This document shows positions 9,400 through 18,150 of a DNA stretch of 64,000 nt, piece by piece. The stretch is from Micromonospora citrea (GTDB lineage Bacteria > Actinomycetota > Actinomycetes > Mycobacteriales > Micromonosporaceae): contig NZ_FMHZ01000002.1 of NCBI RefSeq assembly GCF_900090315.1, positions 558,001-622,000 on the forward strand, written 5' to 3'. A model generated the notes under the pieces. That model worked only from the letters and a program-made list of their open reading frames with translations, had not been told where the DNA came from and searched no databases. Position 1 is the first letter of the stretch, and every line of letters begins with the position of its first letter. Both the position numbers and the translations under genes were made by a program.

Positions 9400-9452
9400 C
9401 GACGGGCTTGGTGCGAAACGCCGACCGAACTCACCGAGAGGAAGGGTGTGGC

Positions 9453-11444
9453 ATGACCATGCCGAAGATCGCGTTCGGCGGGGACTACAACCCCGAGCAG
9501 TGGTCCGAGGACGTGTGGATCGAGGACATGAAGCTCATGGCTGATGCCGGGGTGTCGCTCGTCTCCGTCGGCATCTTCTCCTGGGCATGCGTGGAACCAC
9601 GTCCCGGCACGTACGAGTTCGGCTGGTTCGACCGGGTGATGGACAACCTGGCCGAGGCGGGTATCGGAGCAAGCCTCGCCACCATGACCGCCTCCCCACC
9701 GCCGTGGCTGTCCCGGCACCACCCCGAGGTGCTGCCGGAACGCGTGGACGGGGTGCGGCTGTGGCCCGGCGGGCGGCAGCAGTACTGCCCATCCAGCCCG
9801 GTGTACCGGGAGTACGCCGGTCGGCTGGTCGAACGCCTCGCCCGCCGCTACGCCGGGCACCCGGCGCTGAAGCTGTGGCACATCGGCAACGAATACGGCT
9901 GCCACGTGCGGGCCTGCTACTGCGATGCGTCAGCCGAGGACTTCCGGCGCTGGTTGCGCGACCGGTACGGCGACATCGGCGCGCTCAACGAGGCATGGTC
10001 GACGACGTTCTGGTCACAGCGCTACGACGACTGGGCCGACATCCTGCCGCCGCGCACCGCGCCGACCTTCGCCAACCCCGCCCAGAAGCTGGACTTCGCC
10101 CGGTTCAGCAACGACGCGATCCTCGCCTGTTATCTCGCCGAGCGTGACATCGTCCGTCGCTTCACCCCGGACGTACCGGTGACGACGAACTTCATCGGCC
10201 TGGTCCACAAGCCGATCGACTCCTACCGGTGGGCCGCCGAGCAGGATGTCGTCAGCCTCGACAGCTATCCCGACCCGCATCATCCGCAGGCCCACGTGGA
10301 GGCCGCGTTCGGCTATGACCTGGTCCGCTCCGCGCGCGGCGGTCAGCCGTGGCTGCTGATGGAGCAGGCGCCCAGCGCGGTCAACTGGCGCGAGCGCAAC
10401 GCGCCGAAGCCGCCGGGACTCATGCGGTTGTGGAGTTGGCAGGCGGTGGCCCAGGGCGCCGACGCCGTGCTCTTCTTCCAATGGCGCCAGGCCGTCGGCG
10501 GCGCCGAGAAGTTCCACTCGGCGATGGTGCCGCACGGCGGCACCGAGACCCGCGCCCATCGCGAGATTCAGGCGCTCGGCCGGGAGATCGCCGAAGTCGC
10601 CGAACTGGCCGGCACTCGGGTGCACGCCGACGTCGCGCTGCTGCACGACTGGGCAAACTGGTGGGCGCTGGAGTCGGACGCCCATCCGGCCGTGCTCGAC
10701 CTGCTGGAAGCCCACCTGGCGCACTACGCGCCGTTGTTCGACGCCCATGTCACCTGCGACGTCGTGCCGCCGACCGCGGATCTGTCCGGCTACCGGCTCG
10801 TCGTGGTGCCGAATCTCTACCTCATGTCCACCGAGGTGGCCACGCGCCTGCGTCGCTACGTCGAGGGCGGCGGGCACCTGGTGGTGTCGTTCTTCTCCGG
10901 CATCGTCGACGAGTCCGACCGCGCGTACCTGGGCGGATACCCGGCCCCGTTGCGGGACCTGCTGGGCTTGCGCATCGACGAGTTCTGGCCACTGCCGGCA
11001 AACGGCACGATCGAACTGGACCTCGCGGGAGAGCGACGCACCGGCACCGTGTGGTCGGAATGGATCGAGACCGAGGGCGCAGAGGTGGTCGCCACCTTCG
11101 CCGACGGCGAGCTGGCCGGCCGGCCGGCGGTCACCCGCCACCCCTACGGTGCGGGCGTTGCCTGGTACCTGGCCACCCGGCCCGAGCCGGCGACGATGCG
11201 CGCGCTGTTCGACCGCATCCGTGGCGTGGCGGACGTGGGGCCCACGCTCCCCGACCTGCCCGCAGGACTGCAAGCGGTGGTTCGGCACGGCCCGGAGCGG
11301 TCGTACCTCCTGCTGCTCAACCACGGCGCCGAGGCGGTGACGGTCGCTCTGCCCGAGCCGGCGGTCGACCTGCTCGGCGACCGGGAGCATGCCGTCGGCG
11401 CCGTGTCGCTCGCTCCCCGCGGCGTCGCGGTGCTACGGAGGTGA
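9453..11444 (+). CDS. Beta-galactosidase, GH42 family
   Basis: 663 residues, the usual GH42 length. The acid/base Glu is E147 in HIGNEYG and the nucleophile is E304 in LLMEQAPS, followed by the NW typical of GH42. The zinc-cluster cysteines are present (C112, C150, C155, C157). Domain order is TIM barrel (1 to about 390), trimerisation domain (about 400-600) and a short C-terminal beta domain. No signal peptide is seen, so it is likely intracellular and acts on imported galactosides. ATG 9453 has GAGAGGAAGGG upstream. Sialidase followed by beta-galactosidase is the order needed to strip sialylated glycans from the outside in. Confidence 0.92.
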   Translation: MTMPKIAFGGDYNPEQWSEDVWIEDMKLMADAGVSLVSVGIFSWACVEPRPGTYEFGWFDRVMDNLAEAGIGASLATMTASPPPWLSRHHPEVLPERVDGVRLWPGGRQQYCPSSPVYREYAGRLVERLARRYAGHPALKLWHIGNEYGCHVRACYCDASAEDFRRWLRDRYGDIGALNEAWSTTFWSQRYDDWADILPPRTAPTFANPAQKLDFARFSNDAILACYLAERDIVRRFTPDVPVTTNFIGLVHKPIDSYRWAAEQDVVSLDSYPDPHHPQAHVEAAFGYDLVRSARGGQPWLLMEQAPSAVNWRERNAPKPPGLMRLWSWQAVAQGADAVLFFQWRQAVGGAEKFHSAMVPHGGTETRAHREIQALGREIAEVAELAGTRVHADVALLHDWANWWALESDAHPAVLDLLEAHLAHYAPLFDAHVTCDVVPPTADLSGYRLVVVPNLYLMSTEVATRLRRYVEGGGHLVVSFFSGIVDESDRAYLGGYPAPLRDLLGLRIDEFWPLPANGTIELDLAGERRTGTVWSEWIETEGAEVVATFADGELAGRPAVTRHPYGAGVAWYLATRPEPATMRALFDRIRGVADVGPTLPDLPAGLQAVVRHGPERSYLLLLNHGAEAVTVALPEPAVDLLGDREHAVGAVSLAPRGVAVLRR

Positions 11445-11545
11445 CGAGGGGCGGTTCCCAACCGTCTCGCTGGGGAGGGCGCCGCCGTCACCGGACTGGT
11501 GGACACCGACACCTGGCGCGGGTGCGATCGCCGTGACATCGGGGC

Positions 11546-11585
11546 GCACGGGTGCCGCCCACCCAGAGGGCGGCGGCACCCGTGC
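11546..11585. terminator. Bidirectional hairpin terminator between GH42 and second sialidase
   Basis: A 14-bp perfect stem (GCACGGGTGCCGCC and its complement) with a 12-base loop lies between the convergent ends of the two genes. There is no strong T-run, which is common for actinomycete terminators. Confidence 0.75.
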
Positions 11586-11634
11586 CGGGATCACCGGCTG
11601 CGGCAATCCCGTGCGGGAGGTGCGCGGCCGGCGG

Positions 11635-12870
11635 TCAGGGTCGAAGCTGAGTGATCGGGACCCGCCGGAAGGTGATCGTCTCGTTCGCCCCGAAGTTGCC
11701 CGTCTCGTAGAGCACGCCGACCGTGTTGGCGTCGAGCTGGACCAGGTCCGAGTAGGCGGCGGGGAGACCGGACAGCGCCTTGGCCGGCCGCCAGGTCGCG
11801 CCGTGGTCGGTGCTCACCCGCAGGGTCAGCGCCGCGCGGGTGTTCGGGTCCGCGGGGCCGGAGAAGAGCAGCTGGTTACCTGCACCGGTCAGCTGCAGCA
11901 CGCTGCCCTGCACGACCGGCGCCACGAGCGTGGCCTGCGGACGGTGCGGAATCTCCAGGGTCTCCCCGCCGTCGCGGCTGTAGGCGTCGGCGCGGTTGCC
12001 CGGTGCGCTGCCGTTGTGCTCACGGGTGTTCACGTAGAGGCGACCGTCGGGCAGCTCGGCCACCGTGGACTCGTTGACGTTGATGTACCCGTTCGGGTTG
12101 TCGTCGACGGATCCGATCCGCCAACTCTCGCCTGCGTCGTCGCTGTAGAGCAGGTGCCCGCCGTAGTACTTCGCCTCCGTACCGAGGTCGGCGGAACCGG
12201 CGGGTGGCGCGATCGAATGGTTGGCCGGGACCACGAGCCGACCCCGGTGCGGGCCGAGGGCAAGCCGGATCGCGTGGCCCGGGCCCGTGGCGTACCAACG
12301 CCAGTTCTCCGCCTTGGCCTGCGCGGTGATCTCGCGTGGCGCGGACCAGTTCGCCCCGTCGTCGTCGCTGTGCTGGACGAAGACCCGACGGCTCTGCTCG
12401 GCCGGCACCTCGCCGCGCATGATCGCAGCCTCGGAAGCGGTCCCGCCGTTGTACGTCGACAGCAGCACGATCCGACCCGTCGCGGTCACCACCGGGGCGG
12501 GGTTGCCCGCGGTGTTGGGGCCGCTGTCGTGCACCACCTGCAGGGGTCCCCAGGTGCATCCGCCGTCGGTCGACCGCTTGAGCACGAGATCGATGTTGCC
12601 GGCATCGCTGAGTGAAGCGAGCCGCCCTTCCGCGAAGGCCAGCAGTGTGCCGGACCCGGTGGCCGTGATCGCGGGGATGCGGAACCCCTTGTATCCCTCC
12701 GTTCCGGCGGTGAAGGGCACCGAGGCTTCGCAGCGTGAGCCCTGATCGGTCTGTGCTGGCGCCGCCAGGGCTGACGGGACGCTGGCACCGGCCAGGCTTG
12801 TGACGAGGGCGGCGCAACCAACGACGATCGCCGTGCGGCGCGCGGGGGACCTACGGTTGATACCGGACAC
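11635..12870 (-). CDS. Secreted exo-alpha-sialidase (GH33), single-domain
   Basis: 411 residues with a Sec signal peptide (about residues 1-38, ending ALAAPA). The catalytic domain has FRIP, the Asp box STDGGCTW, further boxes SDDDGANW, SDDAGESW and STDHGATW, the loop GNIDLVLKRS, a Glu in NVNESTV, and the nucleophile region PAAYSDL. GTG 12870 is chosen because AGGAAGG lies about 8 bases upstream; an in-frame ATG at 12900 is also possible. It lacks the LamG module of the first sialidase, so the pair may differ in substrate access. A perfect operator palindrome lies upstream. Confidence 0.9.
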   Translation of the reverse strand: MSGINRRSPARRTAIVVGCAALVTSLAGASVPSALAAPAQTDQGSRCEASVPFTAGTEGYKGFRIPAITATGSGTLLAFAEGRLASLSDAGNIDLVLKRSTDGGCTWGPLQVVHDSGPNTAGNPAPVVTATGRIVLLSTYNGGTASEAAIMRGEVPAEQSRRVFVQHSDDDGANWSAPREITAQAKAENWRWYATGPGHAIRLALGPHRGRLVVPANHSIAPPAGSADLGTEAKYYGGHLLYSDDAGESWRIGSVDDNPNGYINVNESTVAELPDGRLYVNTREHNGSAPGNRADAYSRDGGETLEIPHRPQATLVAPVVQGSVLQLTGAGNQLLFSGPADPNTRAALTLRVSTDHGATWRPAKALSGLPAAYSDLVQLDANTVGVLYETGNFGANETITFRRVPITQLRP

Positions 12871-12957
12871 GATGCCACCTTCCTTCGCGGGATGGGACAA
12901 CTGCTCTGGCGCGCGGGCCTCCGTCCTGGGGTGGACGACCCGAACGATCGACCCAGG

Positions 12958-12975
12958 ACATAGGACGTCCTATGT
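12958..12975. promoter_or_regulatory. Perfect 18-bp operator palindrome upstream of second sialidase
   Basis: ACATAGGACGTCCTATGT is fully symmetric. It lies 88 bp upstream of the sialidase start, about where its promoter should be. The same left half occurs between the first sialidase and the GH42 gene, so one regulator probably controls all three. Confidence 0.7.
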
Positions 12976-13216
12976 GAAGCTAAGGTTGAAAGGGCCGTCG
13001 AGGCCAAGCGTTACGCGACGAACGGTCGGTCTGCTGCGGCAAGCGGTCGTCAGCAGTGGACGGCATCCCATCTCTGCCATGCGGCTGTCACTGTCCGGCT
13101 GCGATCAGCTTGGCGGTGAGCAGACACGCCCGACCTTCGAACGGTTGTTCGGTCCGCCCAGGCGGTCCGGTAGGCTGCGCTGCGCCCAACACGGTGAGAG
13201 GGCTCAACGTTGCGCC
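12976..13216. other. Non-coding stretch between the sialidase operator and the IS5-like element
   Basis: Several short open frames cross this stretch but none has a convincing start signal or recognisable product. It may hold the truncated edge of whatever stood here before the insertions. Confidence 0.4.
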
Positions 13217-13218
13217 TA

Positions 13219-14251
13219 AGGCGTGTTTCATAAGCGGGTCAGAGCCACTCGCAGATGATGGTGATGGTCAGGACGGCCTGGAACCGGACGGCCAACTTGT
13301 CGTAGCGGGTGGCCACGCCGCGGTGGCGCTTGAGTCAGGCGATGCCGTTCTCGACGGCGTGTCGCATCCGGTAGAGGTCTCGGTCGAACTTCGGCGGGCG
13401 TCCGCCGCGGCCGCCTTTGGCCTTGCGGTGAGCGTCCTGGTCTTTCTTGCTGGGGATGCACGCCTTGATCCCACGCTTGCGCAGGTAGGCGCGGTTACCA
13501 CGGCTGGTGTACGCCTTGTCGGCCAGGACGAGGTCGGGGCAGGTGCGGGGCCGGCCCACCCCGAGACGGGTCACCTTGATACGGCGCAGGACCGGGATGA
13601 ACTGCGGGCTGTCACCACGGTGCCCGGCGGTCACGACCATCGATAGGACCTTCTGGCCCTGCTCGCAGGCCAGATGCGTCTTGGTGGTCAGACCGCCGCG
13701 AGATCGTCCGAGGGCGTGATCGGCGGGTTCGTCGTGCACGCCGCCGGGTGGCTCTTTCTGCAGGTGGCCGTTCCTGCGGGCGCCGGCGGCGTGTTGGTGG
13801 GCGCGGCTGGTCATCGAGTCCACGCTGATCGTCCAGCCGATCCGGCCTTGCGCATCTGCGGTGGCCTGTGACGCGGCCAGGATCTTGTCCCAGGTGCCGT
13901 CGCGCTGCCAGCGACGGAACAGGCCGTAGACCGTCTGCCAGGGTCCGTACTCGGCCGGGACGTCACGCCAGGGCGACCCGATCCGGATCCGCCACCTGAT
14001 CCCGTCGAGGAGCTGCCGTTTCTCCCATTTCGGCGGCCGACCCTTCGCCGACGCGGCAGGCAGCAGTACGGCGAGGCGCTGCCACTGGGCGTCGGTGAGG
14101 TCATGCCGCCTCGTCACCGCTACGCTGGCCACGAGGTCTCCGGTATGAAGTTCTTGCTTGGTCGCAGAACCAGATACCGGAGACCTCTTCAGTTGTCGAT
14201 CACCGCCACGCCGTGACCCTCACCGGCCACCACGACTTCTGAAACACGCCT
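13219..14251 (-). mobile_element. IS5-family element, about 1.03 kb
   Basis: Ends are AGGCGTGTTTCA at the left and its complement TGAAACACGCCT at the right, with matching continuing past one mismatch. Both ends are flanked by TA (13217-13218 and 14252-14253), consistent with the short target duplications of this family. The single transposase gene, on the minus strand, carries a premature stop. The right end lies exactly at the terminal TTAA of the neighbouring IS701-like element, so this copy landed at the edge of that one. Confidence 0.8.
13239..14132 (-). pseudogene. IS5-family transposase with in-frame nonsense codon
   Basis: The N-terminal DUF4096-type region (RHDLTDAQWQRLAVLLP, GSPWRDVPAEYGPWQTVY) and a DDE domain are readable from 14132 down to 13335. 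First Asp: SVDSMTSRAH; second: LADKAYTSR; Glu: RHAVENGIA. A TGA stop (13335-13337) follows directly. The same frame continues with LKRHRGVATRYDKLAVRF to a second stop at 13239-13241, the normal family ending. A TGG-to-TGA change best explains it. The truncated product of 265 residues keeps the catalytic residues but loses about 31 C-terminal residues, so activity is doubtful. Confidence 0.85.
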
Positions 14252-14272
14252 TAATACTCCAACGTCACTTGG
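14251..14272. repeat. Left terminal inverted repeat of IS701-like element
   Basis: A 22-bp sequence starting TTAATACTCC and ending CACTTGG, perfectly inverted at 16271-16292. The outer TTAA is probably target-site DNA. The IS5-like element abuts it on the left. Confidence 0.8.
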
Positions 14273-14367
14273 ATGCCGGGCGTGGTTATGAGCCCGGTTA
14301 CTGGCCAACGTCTCGACAGCAAGGGCGGCACGTCGCGGGGGACGAGTGGTGACTAACCTTCCAGGCC

Positions 14368-14856
14368 ATGGGCGAGGTGCGCAGGGCGACGGTGGCAGAT
14401 GCAGGGGAGCTGGTGCGCCTACGTGGGGTGTTCTTGGGGGATATCGCCTCGGGCGAGCCCGCCGCTGACGGGTGGCGGCGAGTAGCGTTCGAGGTTCTTC
14501 AGACCCGGCTCGCTGCGCCGGACCCGACAATGGTTGCCTTCGTTGTTGACCGCGCTGATCGGCCCGGCGCGTTGGCTGCGTGTGCGGTTGGCGCTGTCGA
14601 CTGCCGGCTCGGCGGGCCAGACGATCCGACGAGCGAGCACGGATACGTCTTCAACGTGGTCACTGATCCGGACCAGCGGCGACGCGGGTACTCCCGGCTG
14701 TGTATGACGGCACTGCTCGATTGGTACTGCGACCGTGGAATCCGGACCGTGGACTTGCGCGCCTCCCCTAATGCCGAACCGCTCTATCACTCGCTTGGCT
14801 TCGTCCGTACGACTTATCCAGCTATGCGCCTCCGGCTGCTTGCCCCAGACGCCTAA
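14368..14856 (+). CDS. GNAT-family N-acetyltransferase (passenger gene)
   Basis: 162 residues with one acetyltransferase domain. The acetyl-CoA loop is in NVVTDPDQRRRGYSRL (residues about 94-109), where the usual R/Q-x-x-G-x-G/A reads RRRGYS. The C-terminal strand-helix region has NAEPLYHSLGF, typical of GNAT enzymes acting on small molecules or peptides. It lies inside the inverted repeats of the IS701-like element, converges on the transposase gene 14 bp away, and has visibly more A/T at third positions than most neighbours, suggesting transfer. Substrate unknown; a resistance or detoxification role is possible but unsupported. Confidence 0.8.
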   Translation: MGEVRRATVADAGELVRLRGVFLGDIASGEPAADGWRRVAFEVLQTRLAAPDPTMVAFVVDRADRPGALAACAVGAVDCRLGGPDDPTSEHGYVFNVVTDPDQRRRGYSRLCMTALLDWYCDRGIRTVDLRASPNAEPLYHSLGFVRTTYPAMRLRLLAPDA

Positions 14857-14869
14857 AGAACGGCCCAGA

Positions 14870-16210
14870 TCAGCATGCCGCGACCTTTCGCCGTGTTCGG
14901 TATCCGAGTCTGCGCTGGTAGTGGGATCGGCGGGCTCGGGCTTGGGATGCTCGTCGCCAGGTAGACCAGTGCAGGGTGTGCTCTGGCGGTAGCGGTATGG
15001 CCAGGACGAAGGCGTTGAGGAGTCGGCGAATCTCGGCGACGGTCAGCGCGATGATGTCGGGGCCAGGGTCAGGCTGCTGGGCGGCGAGGATGGTCAGGAC
15101 GGCCAGGGCGAGCATGGCCAGGGTGATGAACCGGTGCCAGCCGGTCCAGCCGCGGACCTGGTAGTGGTCCAAGCCGACCTGGCCCTTGCCGGTCTGGAAC
15201 AACTCCTCGATGTTCCAGCGGGAGCCGGCAACGGTCACGAGGGTGTGCAGCGGCACCGGGCGAGGTGACCAGCACAGGTAGAAGGCCAGCTCACCGGTGC
15301 TGCGGTTGCGCCGGATCAGCAGCCACCGATGCTCACCGGGCCGGGTGGCGGTGGTGATCCACGCCCACAGGTAGTCGCGGGGTCCTTTCGCCCCTGGCCC
15401 GCAGCTGTGTTGCTGCCACTGACGGGTGGGGATCCGCTCGGCGAGGTCGTCAACGCGGATCAGGGTGCGGCCATCGTTGACGGCCACACGCCGGTCGCAA
15501 CCGACCGCCAGGACGTAGCCGACGCCACGGTCTTCGAGGTCGGCGCGTAGGCCGGGGTCGGCACCGTAGACCTCGTCGCCGGTGACCCACCCCGCCGGGA
15601 CACCGGCGTCCAACGCGTCGGCGATCATCTGCCGGGCCAGCGCCGGCTTCGTCGCGAACTCGACCTCATCCGGAACGCCGGCCGCGGCGAGACGCTCAGG
15701 CTGGGCGCACCACGTCGCCTCGGGTAGGTAGAGCCGGCGGTCAATCAGCGCCCGCCCGTGCGGGGTGACGTAGGCCAGGAACACCCCGACCTGACTGTTC
15801 TCGATCCGGCCGGCGGTGCCGGTGTACTGCCGCTGCACCCCGACTGAGCACACGCCCTTCTTCAGGAAGCCTGTCTCATCGGCGATCAGGACAGCATCGG
15901 GGTGGCCGAACTGCTCTACCAGCCAGGAACGCACGTCATCGCGGACGGCGTCGGCGTCCCACACCGCCGTACGCAGCAGCCGCTGCATCGCTTGCGGATC
16001 ACGGTGCCCCGCCTGCTCTGCCAACGACCAGCAGGTCTTGCGTTCCACGCCCGACAGCAGTCCTTCCACAAACTGCCCGGCCGTCCGGCGCGGCTCCGCC
16101 CGCACGAACCGATCAGCGACGCGCGTCTCCGCCTCGTCGAGGAGGACCCGCCACCTGGCGGGGTTTAAGCTGTGGCCCACGGCCATCGCGCGATCTTCGG
16201 TTGTCCTCAC
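14870..16210 (-). CDS. Transposase, IS701-like (DDE)
   Basis: 446-residue transposase. The DDE-type catalytic core is visible: first Asp in LIADETGFLKKG, second in WVTGDEVYGADP, and Glu in SRWNIEELFQTGKGQVGLDHYQVR with the conserved basic residues downstream. The N-terminal region (residues 25-85) has the family pattern RTAGQFVEGLLSGVERK. No interruption is seen. ATG 16210 is the longest start; a second ATG 24 bases further in is possible. The right inverted repeat lies about 60 bp upstream of the start. This is the only intact transposase in the window. Confidence 0.9.
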   Translation of the reverse strand: MRTTEDRAMAVGHSLNPARWRVLLDEAETRVADRFVRAEPRRTAGQFVEGLLSGVERKTCWSLAEQAGHRDPQAMQRLLRTAVWDADAVRDDVRSWLVEQFGHPDAVLIADETGFLKKGVCSVGVQRQYTGTAGRIENSQVGVFLAYVTPHGRALIDRRLYLPEATWCAQPERLAAAGVPDEVEFATKPALARQMIADALDAGVPAGWVTGDEVYGADPGLRADLEDRGVGYVLAVGCDRRVAVNDGRTLIRVDDLAERIPTRQWQQHSCGPGAKGPRDYLWAWITTATRPGEHRWLLIRRNRSTGELAFYLCWSPRPVPLHTLVTVAGSRWNIEELFQTGKGQVGLDHYQVRGWTGWHRFITLAMLALAVLTILAAQQPDPGPDIIALTVAEIRRLLNAFVLAIPLPPEHTLHWSTWRRASQARARRSHYQRRLGYRTRRKVAAC

Positions 16211-16270
16211 AAACCATCGATGATCAACGCGGTGGCCGTCCTCATGCCCACGCCACGCCCAACGCCGAAG

Positions 16271-16292
16271 CCAAGTGACGTTGGAGTATTAA
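16271..16292. repeat. Right terminal inverted repeat of IS701-like element
   Basis: Perfect 22-bp inverted copy of 14251-14272, followed outside by TAGCTACT. It lies upstream of the transposase start as expected. Confidence 0.8.
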
Positions 16293-16353
16293 TAGCTACT
16301 AACAAGAACTGTCCAAGATTCACTTGGCTGGCAAGTCCCGCCATCTTCGCGGA

Positions 16354-16388
16354 GGCAGCCGCGTCCCGTTTACGGGACGACAGCTGCC
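16354..16388. terminator. Hairpin, probable terminator of the EEP-family gene
   Basis: The core palindrome CGTCCCGTTTACGGGACG (16362-16379) is extended by GGCAGC and GCTGCC arms. It lies about 80 bp downstream of the secreted hydrolase gene (minus strand). Confidence 0.5.
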
Positions 16389-16469
16389 GTACTTGACTAT
16401 CAGCTCTTTCGCATTTCGCGCAAATCGGCAGCCGACCTGATCACCCCGGTCGGACGGCACGGTCAAGGG

Positions 16470-17639
16470 TCAGGATGTCGCCACCTGAATGAAGCCCCGG
16501 TAGAACGCGTGATCCGAGACGGTGACGTCAACGGGTAGCCCGCTCACCGAAGAGGGGTCGGTGGTCTCGGAGAAGAAGAGGTAGTCGTACTTGGTCTTGG
16601 TGCCGACTGTCCGGCCCCCACTGCGGCAGGCCGCCGCGGTCGAGGCGCACCCGGCGTTGACGAAGTAGTTCTTGTCGTCCTGGTCAGCCTCGTAGAACAC
16701 ACCCCATCCCCCACCCGGCTTGGTCTCCGGACGGTAGAAAGCATCCATGGCGACGTGCGTGGGTAGCGAGTTGAAGTCCCCGCCCACCACGACGATTTTG
16801 CCCGACGCGATGTCGCCGTCGAGGTCTGAAGCAAGCCGGGTGGCCTGGGCGGTACGGGCCCGCTGGTTGATGTTGCGCGGGTCGTGGAAGGCGCGCAGGT
16901 GCACGCTGCATCCCTTGACCACCCGGGTACCCAACTCGGCGACGTGTGCGTCGTAGCACAGGCCGGTGAACGTCCGCGGCGGGTTGACGAACTCACTTCC
17001 GTTGATCTGGTAACGCTCCCCACCAAGGGCGATCTCGTCCCGGTTGCTCAACGTTCCCCGGGCACCGACGACCTGGCCGATCCAGCAGCGCCGGTCGTCG
17101 TTGGTCGGGTCGTCGTCCTCGTTCACCGCACAGTTCGTCACCCCACAACCGGTGTAGTTGGTGAGGAGAGTGGTGAAGCCGAGCTGGTATGTGCCCGAGC
17201 TGAAGGCGTGGTTGCTGAACCACTCGTACTGCGGAAAGCAGACCTCTTGCAACATCAACAGGTGCGGCCGATACGCGTCGATGAGGTCGGTGATGGCCGG
17301 GAGGCTGCTGGTCTGGCCTTTCATGCACATGCCGCCGCAGATGTTGTGGCTGACCGCCTTGAGTCCGACGGTGGCCGCGACGGTCGCGGTCGTACCGGCG
17401 ATGCCGCCGGCCGGTGGCGTCGTGGTGACGATCTCCCTCGGATCCGCCGCGTTGGCGGCTTCCCGGGTGGTGCCACGAGTTCCCGCACTGACGTTCGCCA
17501 GTTCCGCCGTCGACCCGCTGCTCGCCGACAGCCACGAGCCAGCCCCGCCAACCCACGGAGCCCCGGCGCCGTCCTGGCCCAGGCTGGGCAACAGTACGGC
17601 GGTGAGGGCAACCACCAAGGTTGCCGCGATCCTGCGCAT
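16470..17639 (-). CDS. Secreted endonuclease/exonuclease/phosphatase (EEP) family protein
   Basis: 389 residues. An N-terminal signal peptide (RRIAATLVVALTAVLLPSL) is followed by a low-complexity Ser/Thr/Ala linker to about residue 90. The EEP domain then shows the family motifs in order: SHNICG, LLMLQEV (metal Glu), a central SVHLRAFHDPRN, VVGGDFNSLP (Asp/Asn pair) and a C-terminal SDHAF with the catalytic His. The cysteine content fits an exported, disulfide-bonded protein. It is likely an extracellular nuclease or phosphodiesterase; sphingomyelinase-like or inositol-phosphatase activity is also possible. It is monocistronic. Confidence 0.8.
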   Translation of the reverse strand: MRRIAATLVVALTAVLLPSLGQDGAGAPWVGGAGSWLSASSGSTAELANVSAGTRGTTREAANAADPREIVTTTPPAGGIAGTTATVAATVGLKAVSHNICGGMCMKGQTSSLPAITDLIDAYRPHLLMLQEVCFPQYEWFSNHAFSSGTYQLGFTTLLTNYTGCGVTNCAVNEDDDPTNDDRRCWIGQVVGARGTLSNRDEIALGGERYQINGSEFVNPPRTFTGLCYDAHVAELGTRVVKGCSVHLRAFHDPRNINQRARTAQATRLASDLDGDIASGKIVVVGGDFNSLPTHVAMDAFYRPETKPGGGWGVFYEADQDDKNYFVNAGCASTAAACRSGGRTVGTKTKYDYLFFSETTDPSSVSGLPVDVTVSDHAFYRGFIQVATS

Positions 17640-17856
17640 CTGACCACTCCCACTTCCGTTTCCAACCGATCGAAGATGATGATCTTATCGAGATGCCGCC
17701 CCGATTTCGATCACCTGTCGTCCGGCCGTGCGGGTCATGGTCTGTCGATCGAAACATCCGACCGGGTAACCGCCGGGTCGGTGCCGGTCAGGTGATGTGG
17801 CGCGACCCAGCTAGTGCGGTGACCACATACGTTTGCCGGCTCTCTAGCCTCTTGGC

Positions 17857-18150
17857 ATGGTCATGCAAGACCGGCTCGCGGTCGTTGACGGCCTGCTCGC
17901 GCTTCCTTTTCCCGGTAAGAACACGTGGAAGGGCTGCCAGTCCAGCGGGCCTGGCTTCCACGTGTATGTCCTGCAGGCCAGCCGGAGTTTCTGGGATGAC
18001 CGCAGCGAGGAGATCGTCGAGGCAGCCCAGGCGGAGATCGATACCGCTTTCCAAGCGTTAGCGACCGCGCTGACGGCCCGCTGGGGCGAGCCTCAGACGG
18101 TCGATCTCGAGCCTTATCTATGGGGGAGGATCAAGCGCCGGAACCGATGA
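17857..18150 (+). CDS. Hypothetical 97-residue protein
   Basis: I do not recognise a family. The product is small and soluble, with an aromatic N-terminal half (FPGKNTWKGCQ, GFHVYVL, FWDDRS), an Ala/Glu-rich helix near residues 50-70 and a basic tail (WGRIKRRNR). A second ATG two codons in is an alternative start. Its stop overlaps the start of a 49-residue gene (ATGA), so the two are probably translated together. The pair sits between a secreted hydrolase gene and an IS630 relic. Confidence 0.6.
   Translation: MVMQDRLAVVDGLLALPFPGKNTWKGCQSSGPGFHVYVLQASRSFWDDRSEEIVEAAQAEIDTAFQALATALTARWGEPQTVDLEPYLWGRIKRRNR

Larger units (their letters stand above)
14255..16288 (-). mobile_element. IS701-like element carrying a GNAT passenger gene
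   Basis: The region is bracketed by perfect inverted repeats (TACTCCAACG... inward from 14255 and ...CGTTGGAGTA to 16288), each flanked by TTAA. Inside are an IS701-type transposase on the minus strand and an acetyltransferase gene on the plus strand. At about 2.03 kb it is longer than the usual 1.4-1.5 kb of IS701-family elements, and the excess equals the passenger region. TTAA fits the YTAR target preference known for this family. It resembles a transporter-IS: an IS with a non-transposition passenger. Confidence 0.75.
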
